A stretch of DNA of 34,433 nt from Actinomycetes bacterium (GCA_021838945.1 JAKCCH010000026.1:1-34433); one strand, 5' to 3'. Positions 16,404 to 25,360 are shown, numbered from the stretch's first letter. The notes: generated by a model not told the origin, from the letters alone. Program-made: numbers and translations.

Positions 16404-17059
16404 CCGGCGCCAGGCTCGGCGGCTTCAACGGAGTGTGGGGGGTGGCACGCGACGTGGAACCCGGCGCCCTTGGCCGCCTGCTCGATGAGGTGCGTCGAGC
16501 AGGTGTGCCGCACTGCATGCAGCTGCGACCTGGATGGCCCCTCGAGGTGGACGAGATCGCCAGGGAGCGCGGACTCGCCCGCGTGCCTGGAGAGCCGCTC
16601 ATGGTCCTCGAGGACGACCGACTGGTTGCTCGGGCGCTCGAGGTGGAAGGTCTCACCTTGCGCCAGCTCGCGCCGGACGAGGGCGGGCTGCACGCTCGTG
16701 TCGCCGCCGGTGGACAGGTCGTCCGGGAGGAGGCTGCTTATCGGGCTGTGATCAGTCCTGAGGTGCTCCGGGCTCCGGAGATTCGCTGCTACGTCGGTGA
16801 GGTGAGCGGTGAACCCGTCAGCACCGCCCTCAGCGTGACGACAGGTGAGTGCGTCGGCGTGTTCAGCGTCGCGACGCTCCCCGATCACCGTGGGCGCGGC
16901 TGCGGCTCGGCGGTGACGGCGCTCGCCATCCGCGACGGCTTGGAGCGCGGCGCCGGATGGGCATGGCTCTCGGCGAGCGAGGTGGGCTATCCCGTGTACC
17001 GACGCATGGGCTTCGTGACTCTGGAACGACTCGACTTCTGGGAGCCGTCGAGGAACTGA
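16400..17059 (+). CDS. GNAT family N-acetyltransferase (5' end frameshifted)
   Basis: A GCN5-related acetyltransferase that would transfer an acetyl group from acetyl-CoA to an amine. The CoA-binding motif is FSVATLPDHRGRGCGSAVTA (R-G-R-G-C-G loop), followed by AWLSASEVGYPVYRRMGFVT, a typical C-terminal strand and helix. The first part (VTGARLGGFNGVWGVARDVE) is a second, degenerate GNAT-like half. Using GTG 16400 the product has 219 aa, but the natural N-terminus probably lies at ATG 16290 in another frame, so the gene is either broken or mis-sequenced. The GTG overlaps the upstream stop as GTGA, which could allow reinitiation. The substrate is unknown. Confidence 0.75.
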   Translation: MTGARLGGFNGVWGVARDVEPGALGRLLDEVRRAGVPHCMQLRPGWPLEVDEIARERGLARVPGEPLMVLEDDRLVARALEVEGLTLRQLAPDEGGLHARVAAGGQVVREEAAYRAVISPEVLRAPEIRCYVGEVSGEPVSTALSVTTGECVGVFSVATLPDHRGRGCGSAVTALAIRDGLERGAGWAWLSASEVGYPVYRRMGFVTLERLDFWEPSRN

Positions 17060-17123
17060 GCCTTCTCACGGGTCCCGAGCGTTCGTTTCGTAGACTCGCG
17101 ACACGGAGACGCTCGCTTTCCTC

Positions 17124-19820
17124 ATGTCGGACATCGAGGGCTCGACCGCCCTGCTGAGCCGCGTCGGCGAGTCCCGCTATGCGCGTCTGCTCGACTTCTA
17201 CAGGGACGCCACGAGGTCAGCAACGGCCCGGCACGGCGGAGAAGAGATCGACACACAGGGCGACTCGTTCTTCGTGATCTTCCCTTCGCCCCGCGGCGCG
17301 GTGGCCGCGACCCTCGAGATGCAGCGGGCTTTCCTGGCTGAGCACACCGACGGCGGGATCAGAGTGCGTATGGGGCTTCATGCCGGCGAGGCGGAGCGCA
17401 CGACGAGCGGTCTCGTCGGGCTCGAAATCCATCGGGCAGCGCGGATCGCGGCCACCGCGCACGGAGGCCAAGTCCTCCTGTCCGAGAGCATGGCCGTGCT
17501 CGTACGGGATGCGCTGCCGGAAGCCACGAGCCTCACGGATCTCGGACATCATCGGCTGAAGGACCTCGGCCGACCTGAGCACATCTTCCAGCTCGACGGG
17601 TCGGGACTGCCGAGCGACTTCCCACCTCTCCGGTCTCTCGAGAACCCTGCCCTCCCGAACAACCTGCCTCAACAGCTCACGACCTTCATCGGGCGCGCAC
17701 GCGAGCTTGCCGACGTTCGAGACCTCATCGCTGCGAAACGCCTCGTCACCCTGACAGGTCCCGGCGGTTCCGGGAAGACGAGACTCGCATTGCAAGTGGC
17801 GGCGGACATGCTCGACGGGACGGGAGACGGGGTCTGGCTCGTCGAACTGGCCGATCTCGACGACGAGGTCGCCCTGCCGACCGCTATCGCCACTGCGCTC
17901 GGCCTGTCACTCGATGACGACCCTTCGCTCGACAGGCTCGCCTCAGCCCTTGCGCCGCAGCGGGCACTGGTCATCCTCGACAGCTGCGAGCACCTCGTCG
18001 GTGGGTGCGCGAAGGTCGCCGACACGCTCTTGAGCCGTGCGCCGGACGTGCACCTCGTCACGACCAGCCGGGAACCCCTCGGGGTCGCCGGGGAGACCAT
18101 CTACCGGGTGCCGTCGCTGACCGTTCCGAACGAGGAGGATCAGGATTCCGATCCGCGTGAGTCCGATGCCGTCGCGCTCCTGCTCGACCGTGCCCGCTCG
18201 CAAGGAGTGTCCGTCGACCTCGACCAGACGAATGCCTCGCTGCTCGCCTCCATCTGCCGGAGGCTGGACGGGATGCCCCTCGCGATCGAGCTTGCCACCG
18301 CCCGGCTCCCGTCTCTGTCGCTCGAGACGCTCGAGGCACGTCTCGATCAGCGCTTCCGACTCCTCACCGGAGGGAGCCGTAACGCGCCGGAGCGCCAGCG
18401 GACGCTGAGGGCGACCGTCAGGTGGTCGTTCTCAGCGCTCACAGCCTCCGAGCGTACGTTGCTCGGTCGGCTGTCGATCTTCGTCGCCGGATTCGACCTC
18501 GATGCCGCCGAGGACGTGTGCGGCTTCGGTGCGCTCGAGGGACTCGAGGTCGCGGATCTCATTGGCTCCCTCGTCGACAAGAGCCTTGTCACCACGGAGC
18601 GACGCGGGAGGAGCCTCCGTTACCGATTGCTCGAGACCATCCGTGAGTACGCCGCCGAGGAGCTGGTCGAGTGTGGGGAGCCCGAAGTTGAGCGAACCGC
18701 ACGTCTGCACGCCGACCACTTCCTTGCCTTCATGGAGGAGCTCGGTGACCGTTTCAGCGGCGGGGATCAAGCCATGTGGCTGCAGCGCCTCGAGCTCGAC
18801 GAGCCCAACGTCGCGCGCGCCATGGAATTCGCAGCAACACAGCCGGATGGCGTCGAGAGCCTGCTGCGATTCGGCAAGGCCTCGCCTCGAGTGTGGACGA
18901 ACCTGCGGCCGCGCTCGCGCCAGCTCGTGTGGTCGGCGATCGAGAGCCCGCTCGCCGAGGAGCACCTTCATCTCCAGACCTACGCCATGGCCTCGGCCTG
19001 CTTGAACGCCTCGAGCCTCGAGGAGGAGCGCGCTCTCATGTTCAGCGAGAAGGCAGTTGATCTCGCGAGGACGTTCGACGACGAGGAGTTGCTGCTGGAC
19101 GCCCTCTTCTGTCGAGCCACCGCCTGTTGGTGGGCCGGCCGTCCGCACGACGGATTGGCGCCCGGCCGCGAGGGTGTGGAGCGCGCGAGAAGGCTCGGCG
19201 ACCCCGAAACGCGGGCAGCCAGCCTCCTCTTCTACCTCCTCTGCGCAGACACCGTCGATCCGTCGGTGACGGACGACTTGTTCGATGAAGCGATCAACGC
19301 CGCCGTCGAAGCAGGCGATCGCGACCTGCAGGGTACGCTGCACAACAACGCTGGGAACCGCAAGCTCGTGCAAGGCGATCTCGCCGCCGCCCGCCTGCAC
19401 CTCGAAGCCGCGATCGAGATCAACGAGGAGCTCCCACCGCGCCGTTTGCACCATCCCCTGGTGAACCTGGGCTGGGTGTTGTGGCAGCAGCATGAGCTCG
19501 AACAAGCTCGCTCGTTCTTCGACGAGGCTCTACGCGTCGCGCGACGACGCGGAGACCTCTTCGGCGTCTCGTACGCCCTCCTCGGCATCGCCTGCATCCT
19601 CACCGAGGACGAGCGCTGGGACGAGGGCGCCGAGATCCTCGGTGCCGCTCGGGGGACCCGGGACACGGCCGGGGGACAATGGGGAACTCCGGAGGCAGGC
19701 TATGAGGAAGAGTGTCTCGAGAAGCTCCGTGCCGCTGTCGGCGACGACGCATTCGAGGCGAGCTTCATGAGCGGCAGGTCGAACTTCGAGACACTCGCGA
19801 CCGAGCTGAGCAGGCGCTAG
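17124..19820 (+). CDS. Class III nucleotide cyclase domain fused to a STAND NTPase and TPR-like repeats
   Basis: An 898-aa multidomain signalling protein. Residues 1-155 are a class III adenylate/guanylate cyclase domain; both metal-binding Asp are present (Asp3 in SDIEGST, Asp47 in TQGDSFF), as is LVGLEIHRAARIAATAHGGQ. Residues 185-470 form an NB-ARC/STAND ATPase with Walker A GPGGSGKT (212-219), Walker B ALVILDSCEH and VTTSREPLG. The winged-helix part contains LVDKSLVTTE, and the C-terminal third is TPR-like helices. No LuxR helix-turn-helix follows, unlike many relatives. The only canonical start cuts off the first cyclase strand: the codons just before it read TLAFL, but no ATG, GTG or TTG follows the in-frame TAG at 17091. 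Its stop shares CTAG with the convergent MFS gene. Confidence 0.88.
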   Translation: MSDIEGSTALLSRVGESRYARLLDFYRDATRSATARHGGEEIDTQGDSFFVIFPSPRGAVAATLEMQRAFLAEHTDGGIRVRMGLHAGEAERTTSGLVGLEIHRAARIAATAHGGQVLLSESMAVLVRDALPEATSLTDLGHHRLKDLGRPEHIFQLDGSGLPSDFPPLRSLENPALPNNLPQQLTTFIGRARELADVRDLIAAKRLVTLTGPGGSGKTRLALQVAADMLDGTGDGVWLVELADLDDEVALPTAIATALGLSLDDDPSLDRLASALAPQRALVILDSCEHLVGGCAKVADTLLSRAPDVHLVTTSREPLGVAGETIYRVPSLTVPNEEDQDSDPRESDAVALLLDRARSQGVSVDLDQTNASLLASICRRLDGMPLAIELATARLPSLSLETLEARLDQRFRLLTGGSRNAPERQRTLRATVRWSFSALTASERTLLGRLSIFVAGFDLDAAEDVCGFGALEGLEVADLIGSLVDKSLVTTERRGRSLRYRLLETIREYAAEELVECGEPEVERTARLHADHFLAFMEELGDRFSGGDQAMWLQRLELDEPNVARAMEFAATQPDGVESLLRFGKASPRVWTNLRPRSRQLVWSAIESPLAEEHLHLQTYAMASACLNASSLEEERALMFSEKAVDLARTFDDEELLLDALFCRATACWWAGRPHDGLAPGREGVERARRLGDPETRAASLLFYLLCADTVDPSVTDDLFDEAINAAVEAGDRDLQGTLHNNAGNRKLVQGDLAAARLHLEAAIEINEELPPRRLHHPLVNLGWVLWQQHELEQARSFFDEALRVARRRGDLFGVSYALLGIACILTEDERWDEGAEILGAARGTRDTAGGQWGTPEAGYEEECLEKLRAAVGDDAFEASFMSGRSNFETLATELSRR

Positions 19821-21046
19821 GGCGCCGCCCGACTGGTCGTGTTGGTATTCGTGGTTGATCCCCCGGGATTCTGACGGGTCAGGTGCCGCGGGAAGGCGGC
19901 CGCGAGGGGTGCGGTGGCAGCGGTCACAGCTGCGATCACCCAGAGAGGTGCTGTCAGGTCCCTGTTGCTCACCGTCTCGCCGATGGCGAGCACGAGCAGG
20001 GCGCCGATCCCGTTGGCGAGGCCGAGTGCCATGCCCGATCCCATGGAGCGGTTCTCGGGGAAGATGTCCTGGCCGATGAGGATGGTCGACGACGTGGCAA
20101 GGAACAGCGCGATCCCGAGCGGCCCCGCCGTCACCCACATCCAGGCGCCGTGCACGTAGATGATCGGGACGATGAGCACGGCGGTGGCGACCGACGAGGC
20201 GACGAGGACGCTGAGCCGGCCGACCTGGTCGGCGAGGTGCCCGCCGTACAGGTTGCCGATCACGCCGACGACGAGCATGACGGTGATGATCGACGCGCCA
20301 GACACGAGCGACCCACCACGCAGGTGCCAGAGGATGGGGATGAAGGTGGCAAGGGCGTAGGTGGCGAGAGCCCGGATGGACTGGTAGGTGATCAGCACCG
20401 CCATCGGCCGGGTGTGCAGGCGCCACTGGACACGGTGGCGAGGACCGGCCTGAGCGGGCAGCCGGGGAGCAACGTGGGCGAGCAGCGGGACCGTCGCGAG
20501 GCCGGGCAGACCGACCAGCCACAGGTAGTCGAGCCCGAGATGGGCGACCACGAGGCTGGCGGCGGTGGGCCAGACGCCCCGGCCCAGCTCGCCTCCGACG
20601 AGGAAGGCAGAGGTGAGGAACCCGTGCCGTCCCCGCACCAGGCTGCGCACCCCGGCGAGCGCCGGAGGATGGAACATGGCGTTGCCGAGGCCGACCAGGA
20701 GCAGCAGCAGCACGAGCAGCCAGTTGCTGTGCGCCACACCGAACAGGCCGCCGCCGAGCGAGCTCACCGTCAGGCCGGTGACGACGAGAGCCAGGCCGCC
20801 GACGCGGTCGGCCAACCATCCGACCACCGGCTGGATCGCCTGCCCGATGGTGAGGGCGGCGATGAGCACGCCGGCCATCCGAACTGGATCGTGCAATGAC
20901 ACCAGCACCGCCGGGAGCACGCCCGGCAGGTAGTTGGCGGCTCCGTCGTTCAGCAGGTGGGCCCACGACAAGCCGAGCAGGCGCCGCGTGACCGGCGCGG
21001 GAAGGTCCGCTGGCGCAACGACAGCTGCTGAAGTGCCCGCGGCCAC
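19817..21046 (-). CDS. MFS transporter, fosmidomycin-resistance (Fsr)-like
   Basis: A 409-aa, 12-helix major facilitator protein. The N-terminal LSWAHLLNDGAANYLPGVLP, then QAIQPVVGWLADR and GLGNAMFHPPALAGVRSL, are characteristic of the Fsr/YfnB-type exporters, which extrude small drugs by proton antiport. The second half has NLYGGHLADQVGR as its motif A. The start is GTG with no visible ribosome site, 43 bp after the RCC1 gene in the same direction, so it may depend on coupling to it. The stop TAG shares CTAG with the convergent cyclase-STAND gene. The substrate is unknown. Confidence 0.88.
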   Translation of the reverse strand: MAAGTSAAVVAPADLPAPVTRRLLGLSWAHLLNDGAANYLPGVLPAVLVSLHDPVRMAGVLIAALTIGQAIQPVVGWLADRVGGLALVVTGLTVSSLGGGLFGVAHSNWLLVLLLLLVGLGNAMFHPPALAGVRSLVRGRHGFLTSAFLVGGELGRGVWPTAASLVVAHLGLDYLWLVGLPGLATVPLLAHVAPRLPAQAGPRHRVQWRLHTRPMAVLITYQSIRALATYALATFIPILWHLRGGSLVSGASIITVMLVVGVIGNLYGGHLADQVGRLSVLVASSVATAVLIVPIIYVHGAWMWVTAGPLGIALFLATSSTILIGQDIFPENRSMGSGMALGLANGIGALLVLAIGETVSNRDLTAPLWVIAAVTAATAPLAAAFPRHLTRQNPGGSTTNTNTTSRAAP

Positions 21047-21089
21047 GGTGGCACCGTACCGTCCGGGACTGGAGATCGGCCCTCCGACT

Positions 21090-22343
21090 TCAGCTCACGA
21101 GCTTCAGCCCCGCCACGTTGGTCGCGGTAGCCGAGATCCGCTGGAACGAGGCGGCGATGCGCTCCGGCCGGAGCACGAGGGAGGTCGTTCCGTTGCCGAG
21201 TTGCCCGTAATCGTTGCCGCCCCACGACCACAGCCTCCCGGAGACGGCGAGCGCGTAGCTGGAGTCCCCACCCGAGGCGACGGCCTCGATGCGGACACCG
21301 CTCGGGAAGTTGACGCGCACCGGCCGTGAGCGACTCAGCGTGGAGCCGATGCCCAGCTGTCCGCGCGACCCGTCGCCCCAGGCCCAGACGGACCCGTCGG
21401 TGAGGAGCGCGAGCGTCTGCCCGTTGTCCGGCTTGCTCCCGCCCTGGAACACCTGGCGGACAGGCGCGGGTAGCGGCACTCGTACCGGGACGTCACTGTT
21501 CGTCCGCAGGCCGTCGCCCAGCTGGCCGCCCCGGTTGAAGCCCCAGTCGAAGTACGAGCCGTTCGCCATGAGCGCCCCGGAGCCCTGCCACGACGACACG
21601 AGCGCCGTCACTCGGCCGCCTGGAAGCCCGACCACCGGGCTCGGGCGGGCACTCACGACGGTGGAGCCGTCCCCGAGCTCGCCGTCCTTGCCGAGACCAC
21701 AGGCGTAGACCCGGTGGTGTGCATAGAACAGGCTGTGGTCACCAGCGCCCGACGCGAGGGTGACTCCGTAGATCGGGAGCTTGGTCGGCACCAGCACCTG
21801 GGATCTGGGCAGGCAGATGGTGTGAGCGACGTTGAAGCCCCAACCCCAGGCGTGCCCGGTCGCATCGATGACGAGAGCGGAGTTGTACGGCATCGGGTTG
21901 GCGAGGCGGACGATCCGGACGCCGGAGGGGAACACCACCTGGTGGGGCACCGCGGCGAAGGCGGCGGTCGAGCCATCGCCCAGCTGGCCGGTGGAACCGG
22001 CACCCCATGCCCACACCCCGCCCGAGGCCGTGAGCGCATAGGTGTCGGAGTTGGACGTGGCGATCTGGACGACCGTGCCCGGGATCCCTCGCACGGGAGA
22101 GGGGCGTTTGTGCTCGAGGGTCGTGAGTTTCGGGCCGAATCCGTCTCCGACCACGCCGATGCTGTACACCCCCGTCTGCTGCGCCTGTTGCGTGTGTCGC
22201 CCGTGTTGCGCGGTCCTCGCCGGATCCGCGACCGGGTGCGCGAGACCTGAGGAGCTGCAGGCTGAGGCGGCAACAGCGATCGTGATGAGTGAGGTGACCC
22301 TCGAGGTCGTGGATCGTCCTCGGGGCATCAGGCGGCTGCGCAT
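21090..22343 (-). CDS. Secreted RCC1-repeat beta-propeller protein
   Basis: A 417-aa exported protein. The N-terminus has basic residues and a hydrophobic stretch ending SACSSS (Cys29), a possible but weak lipobox. The rest is RCC1-type repeats: six clear units such as GGVWAWGAGSTGQLGDGST, DGSVWAWGDGSRGQLGIGST and GRLWSWGGNDYGQLGNGTT, plus a degenerate first unit (YSIGVVGDGFGP), giving the usual seven blades. RCC1 propellers bind proteins or ligands; bacterial secreted ones are poorly known. ATG 22343 follows AAGGAAG; an internal ATG five codons on lacks a ribosome site. It is divergent from an ECF sigma gene across 163 bp, so it is a likely regulon member. Confidence 0.85.
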   Translation of the reverse strand: MRSRLMPRGRSTTSRVTSLITIAVAASACSSSGLAHPVADPARTAQHGRHTQQAQQTGVYSIGVVGDGFGPKLTTLEHKRPSPVRGIPGTVVQIATSNSDTYALTASGGVWAWGAGSTGQLGDGSTAAFAAVPHQVVFPSGVRIVRLANPMPYNSALVIDATGHAWGWGFNVAHTICLPRSQVLVPTKLPIYGVTLASGAGDHSLFYAHHRVYACGLGKDGELGDGSTVVSARPSPVVGLPGGRVTALVSSWQGSGALMANGSYFDWGFNRGGQLGDGLRTNSDVPVRVPLPAPVRQVFQGGSKPDNGQTLALLTDGSVWAWGDGSRGQLGIGSTLSRSRPVRVNFPSGVRIEAVASGGDSSYALAVSGRLWSWGGNDYGQLGNGTTSLVLRPERIAASFQRISATATNVAGLKLVS

Positions 22344-22506
22344 TCGGCGTTCTTCCTTCGTCGACTTCGGGCTGGGAGAGCGTAGGTCGTCCGCATCCTT
22401 GATCGGCGGTCGCGGGTGGCTCGCGCCCGGAACGTCACGAAACGTGATAACGCAGGTCTCGAAGATCTTCGGAACCTTTCGGAGGCCTCGTGACTGTGTA
22501 CCGGTA
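22344..22506. promoter_or_regulatory. Divergent region between the RCC1 gene and the ECF sigma gene
   Basis: It contains two GGAAC motifs (22429-22433 and 22471-22475), the -35 core of many ECF promoters, both pointing toward the sigma gene. Matching CGTC-like -10 boxes at 16-17 bp are not convincing. A small inverted repeat TCACG-AAA-CGTGA lies at 22435-22447. Autoregulation by the sigma factor is likely for the family but is not shown by the sequence. Confidence 0.35.
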
Positions 22507-23037
22507 GTGGACGCCACGAGATCCCTGCCTGCAGAGGAGAGGCCCAGCGGTGAGCGGGGCCTCCCGCTGCCGGCCTCGGACGAGCTCGAACGGCTCGGCG
22601 CCCTCGCCCTGCTGCTCTGCGGTGAGCTGGCGGAGGCGGAGGACGCCGCCGCAGAGGCAGTCGAACGTGTGCTTCGCCACCAGCTCTCGTCGCAGATCGA
22701 AGACGTGGGTCCATACCTGAGACGGACGCTCGTGAACGTCGTAGCGCGTCGCGGACGCCGGAGGAGCCTCGAGCGGAGGGTGCTGCAACACCTGTGGTCG
22801 AGGGAAGCGACCCGGAGTGTCGACGACGCAGCGAGCGACCGGAGTGACCTGCGCCGCGCGCTTGATGCGCTACCGCTCGAGCAGCGGGCGGTGGTGGTGC
22901 TTCGCTACTTCGACGACCGAACCGAGTCCGACGTCGCCGAGATCCTCGGCGTGCCGATCGGAACCGTCAAGTCCCGCAACGCCCGCGCCCTTGCGGCGTT
23001 GCGCCGGTTGCTCGCGGGAGGAGAAAACGATGGCTGA
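22507..23037 (+). CDS. ECF-type RNA polymerase sigma factor (SigE-family-like)
   Basis: A 176-aa sigma-70 factor with only regions 2 and 4. Region 2 is LGALALLLCGELAEAEDAAA through YLRRTLVNVVARRGRRRSLE, matching the SigE-type actinobacterial ECF group. Region 4 is LDALPLEQRAVVVLRYFDDR, then the helix-turn-helix ESDVAEILGVPIGTVKSRNA. The start is uncertain: the only in-frame candidate near the domain is GTG 22507, without a ribosome site, which leaves about 25 extra N-terminal residues. It overlaps the following Asp-box membrane protein gene by 8 bp, the typical sigma/anti-sigma arrangement. Confidence 0.87.
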   Translation: MDATRSLPAEERPSGERGLPLPASDELERLGALALLLCGELAEAEDAAAEAVERVLRHQLSSQIEDVGPYLRRTLVNVVARRGRRRSLERRVLQHLWSREATRSVDDAASDRSDLRRALDALPLEQRAVVVLRYFDDRTESDVAEILGVPIGTVKSRNARALAALRRLLAGGENDG

Positions 23038-24421
23038 CGAGGGCAACAGCACTTCGCTCTTGGAGCGGCGCCTGAGCACCCTGATGCAGGAGGAGGTGGA
23101 AGGCCGGATCTCGGTCGAGCGGATCGAGCGGCAGATCGGAGCGCGACGGGCTCGAAGCGCGCCCCTCGAGTCACGGCCTCACGCGACCCGCCGTGCCGTC
23201 ACTGTGGGAACGGCTTTGGCGGTCGTCACCGCGGCGTTGATTCTCGTCGCCGTCGTGGTGGCGCCGCATGGCGCTCGCCCCCACGCGAGGACCACCAGCA
23301 GCACCAGCACACCGACGCCGACGACCTCTGTGACAACGCCGCCCGCCGCCGTTACCTCCTTCATGCCCGGTCTCGTCCAGGCCGCCGCCCTCGACTTCCC
23401 GAGCCAGTCCCACGGCGTCGTCTTCATCCAGCAGTGCAGCTCGTGCGAAGCCAGCTCGGGAAGGTTCACGAGCTGGGTCGCTGTCACCCACGACGGCGGG
23501 AGCTCCTGGACGGTCCGGCACGTCGACATTCCGCTCACGATCGGGGGAGGGTTCCGCGTCACGTTCTCGGGCGCCAACAACGGCTGGACCGACAACGGCT
23601 ACGTCACCCACGACGGCGGGACGACGTGGCACAAGGCGCAGGTTGCAGCTCAGTGGCCGGTGAGCAGCCTCATCGTCAGCAAGGGGTCCGTTTGGGCCAT
23701 CTCGTCCGGCTGCTCATCCTTCGGAGGTTGCGGGACGGTCGTGCTCAGCGGGTCAGCCTCGGGAAGCACGCTCTCGCCCGTCGCGACCCAGCCGCTCAGC
23801 GGTTACGAGCCTGGCACCATCCTCTCCGCCGGACCGGAGTCGGCCTACATACAGGCCGCCGGCCCACACGGGACGGTCCTCGTCGGCACCGCCGACGGCG
23901 GACGGAGTTGGTACGACCTCGCCCAGCCCTGCCCTGCAGGCACAGCGGCACCGAGCCTCATCGCGCCGGCCGGACCGCTCTCTCTCTGGCAGCTGTGCCA
24001 GGCGGGACGGAGCGTGACGACCCCGACCGGCACCGTCGTCAAGCTCGCCCGCGGGCCGCACCCGACGATCTACCTCGCTCGGTCGAGCGACGGTGGGCGC
24101 CACTGGGCGGACAAGAAGGTGGCGGTTCCGAGTGGGCAGGTGACAGCGCAGCCCTCGAGGAGCGCTTGGGTCTGGACGGGTCCGAGCCTCTGGCGCACCG
24201 ACAACGGAGGAGCCTCCTGGAAGAGGGTCTTCTCGAACGGAACCCTCACCCTGCCGTCGTCCGGCAACGCCACCCTGGACGCGGTCTCGATCGAGAGCGA
24301 GACGAGCGCCGTGGTGGCCGAGACGGTCTCGTCGAAGGCAGGCACCTACGCCGTCGTCGGCCGCACCACCGACGCCGGAGCGAGCTGGCAGACGATCACG
24401 ATCTCGCTTCCGAACCACTAG
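23030..24421 (+). CDS. Membrane-anchored Asp-box (BNR) repeat protein, likely anti-sigma or sensor partner
   Basis: A 463-aa type II-like membrane protein. Residues 1-50 are a charged cytoplasmic helix (LLERRLSTLMQEEVEGRISV), 56-78 one transmembrane helix, and 85-105 a Ser/Thr/Pro linker. The outer domain carries six Asp-box motifs: THDGGSSW, THDGGTTW, TADGGRSW, SSDGGRHW, TDNGGASW and TTDAGASW, so a six-bladed propeller of the sialidase/Vps10 type is likely. The sialidase catalytic Arg triad is not evident. The ATG follows GGGAGGAG and overlaps the sigma gene. A short cytoplasmic segment that binds the sigma factor, controlled by an external propeller, is the inferred role; no zinc-binding anti-sigma motif (HxxxCxxC) is present. 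Confidence 0.82.
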   Translation: MADEGNSTSLLERRLSTLMQEEVEGRISVERIERQIGARRARSAPLESRPHATRRAVTVGTALAVVTAALILVAVVVAPHGARPHARTTSSTSTPTPTTSVTTPPAAVTSFMPGLVQAAALDFPSQSHGVVFIQQCSSCEASSGRFTSWVAVTHDGGSSWTVRHVDIPLTIGGGFRVTFSGANNGWTDNGYVTHDGGTTWHKAQVAAQWPVSSLIVSKGSVWAISSGCSSFGGCGTVVLSGSASGSTLSPVATQPLSGYEPGTILSAGPESAYIQAAGPHGTVLVGTADGGRSWYDLAQPCPAGTAAPSLIAPAGPLSLWQLCQAGRSVTTPTGTVVKLARGPHPTIYLARSSDGGRHWADKKVAVPSGQVTAQPSRSAWVWTGPSLWRTDNGGASWKRVFSNGTLTLPSSGNATLDAVSIESETSAVVAETVSSKAGTYAVVGRTTDAGASWQTITISLPNH

Positions 24422-24452
24422 TCCGCCACCGCATGCACGACGGCCACCGCCC

Positions 24453-25340
24453 TCAGAATTGCCAGGGGTACGGCGACCAGTCCGGAGGGCGTTTCTCGAG
24501 GAAGGCGTCCCTCCCCTCCTGCGCCTCCGCGGTGCCATAGGCGAGGCGGGTCGCCTCGCCTGCGAAGAGCTGCTGGCCGACGAGCCCGTCGTCGACGAGG
24601 TTGAAGGCGAACTTCAGCATCCGCTGGGCGGTCGGGCTCTTCGCGTTGATCTCTCTCGCCCACTCGAGCGCGGTCCGCTCCAGGTCGGCGTGGGGGACGA
24701 CGGCGTTGACGGCACCCATCTGCCACATCTCCTCGGCCGTGTAGGTGCGGCCGAGGAAGAAGATCTCGCGCGCTCGCTTCTGCCCCACCTGCCGGGCGAG
24801 GTAAGCCGACCCGAAACCCCCGTCGAAGCTCGCCACATCGGCGTCGGTCTGCTTGAAGCACGCGTGCTCGGCGCTCGCGATCGTGAGGTCGCAGACGACG
24901 TGCAGGCTGTGGCCACCGCCCGCCGCCCAACCGGGCACGACGCAGATCACGACCTTCGGCATGAAGCGGATCAGGCGCTGGGCTTCGAGTATGTGCAACC
25001 GGCCGACCGGCGGGGCGTCCCGGTCGTCCTCGGCGTAGCGGTACCCGTCCGCACCCCGGATGCGCTGATCGCCGCCGGAGCAGAAGGCCCACCCGCCGTC
25101 CTTCGGCGACGGCCCGTTGCCGGTGAGGAGCACGCAGCCGACGTCAGGCGACTGGCGGGCGTGGTCGAGCACCCGGCAGAGCTCGTCGACTGTGTGGGGA
25201 CGGAATGCGTTTCTCACCTCGGGGCGGTCGAAGGCGATCCGGACGGTGCCCTGGTCGACGGCGCGGTGGTAGGTGACGTCGGTGAGCTCGAAGCCGGTCA
25301 CGGGTTGCCAGGCGTCGGAGTCGAAGAGCTCGGAGACCAT
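24453..25340 (-). CDS. menB: 1,4-dihydroxy-2-naphthoyl-CoA synthase
   Basis: A 295-aa crotonase-fold enzyme that closes the second ring of menaquinone from o-succinylbenzoyl-CoA. Diagnostic stretches are FDRPEVRNAFRPHTVDEL, FCSGGDQRIRG, the oxyanion-hole segment VVPGWAAGGGHSLHVVCDL, SFDGGFGSAYLARQVGQKRA and the C-terminal RPPDWSPYPWQF, which in MenB reaches into the neighbouring subunit. The ATG start has no clear ribosome site. Other men genes are not in the window. It lies 20 bp after the DHA2 exporter gene on the same strand, without an obvious link. Confidence 0.93.
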   Translation of the reverse strand: MVSELFDSDAWQPVTGFELTDVTYHRAVDQGTVRIAFDRPEVRNAFRPHTVDELCRVLDHARQSPDVGCVLLTGNGPSPKDGGWAFCSGGDQRIRGADGYRYAEDDRDAPPVGRLHILEAQRLIRFMPKVVICVVPGWAAGGGHSLHVVCDLTIASAEHACFKQTDADVASFDGGFGSAYLARQVGQKRAREIFFLGRTYTAEEMWQMGAVNAVVPHADLERTALEWAREINAKSPTAQRMLKFAFNLVDDGLVGQQLFAGEATRLAYGTAEAQEGRDAFLEKRPPDWSPYPWQF

Positions 25341-25360
25341 CGCCCGAGCCTATGACGCTC

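Noticed and set aside
17124-19820. Cyclase-STAND-TPR protein considered as an antiphage STAND (Avs-like) defence gene
   Set aside because: The architecture is a common actinobacterial regulatory type with no effector nuclease or defence neighbours.
22471-22493. GGAACC followed by CTCGTGAC considered as an ECF autoregulatory promoter
   Set aside because: The spacing between the motifs is about 12-13 bp, shorter than the usual 16-17 bp, so it is kept only as a weak note in the intergenic entry.
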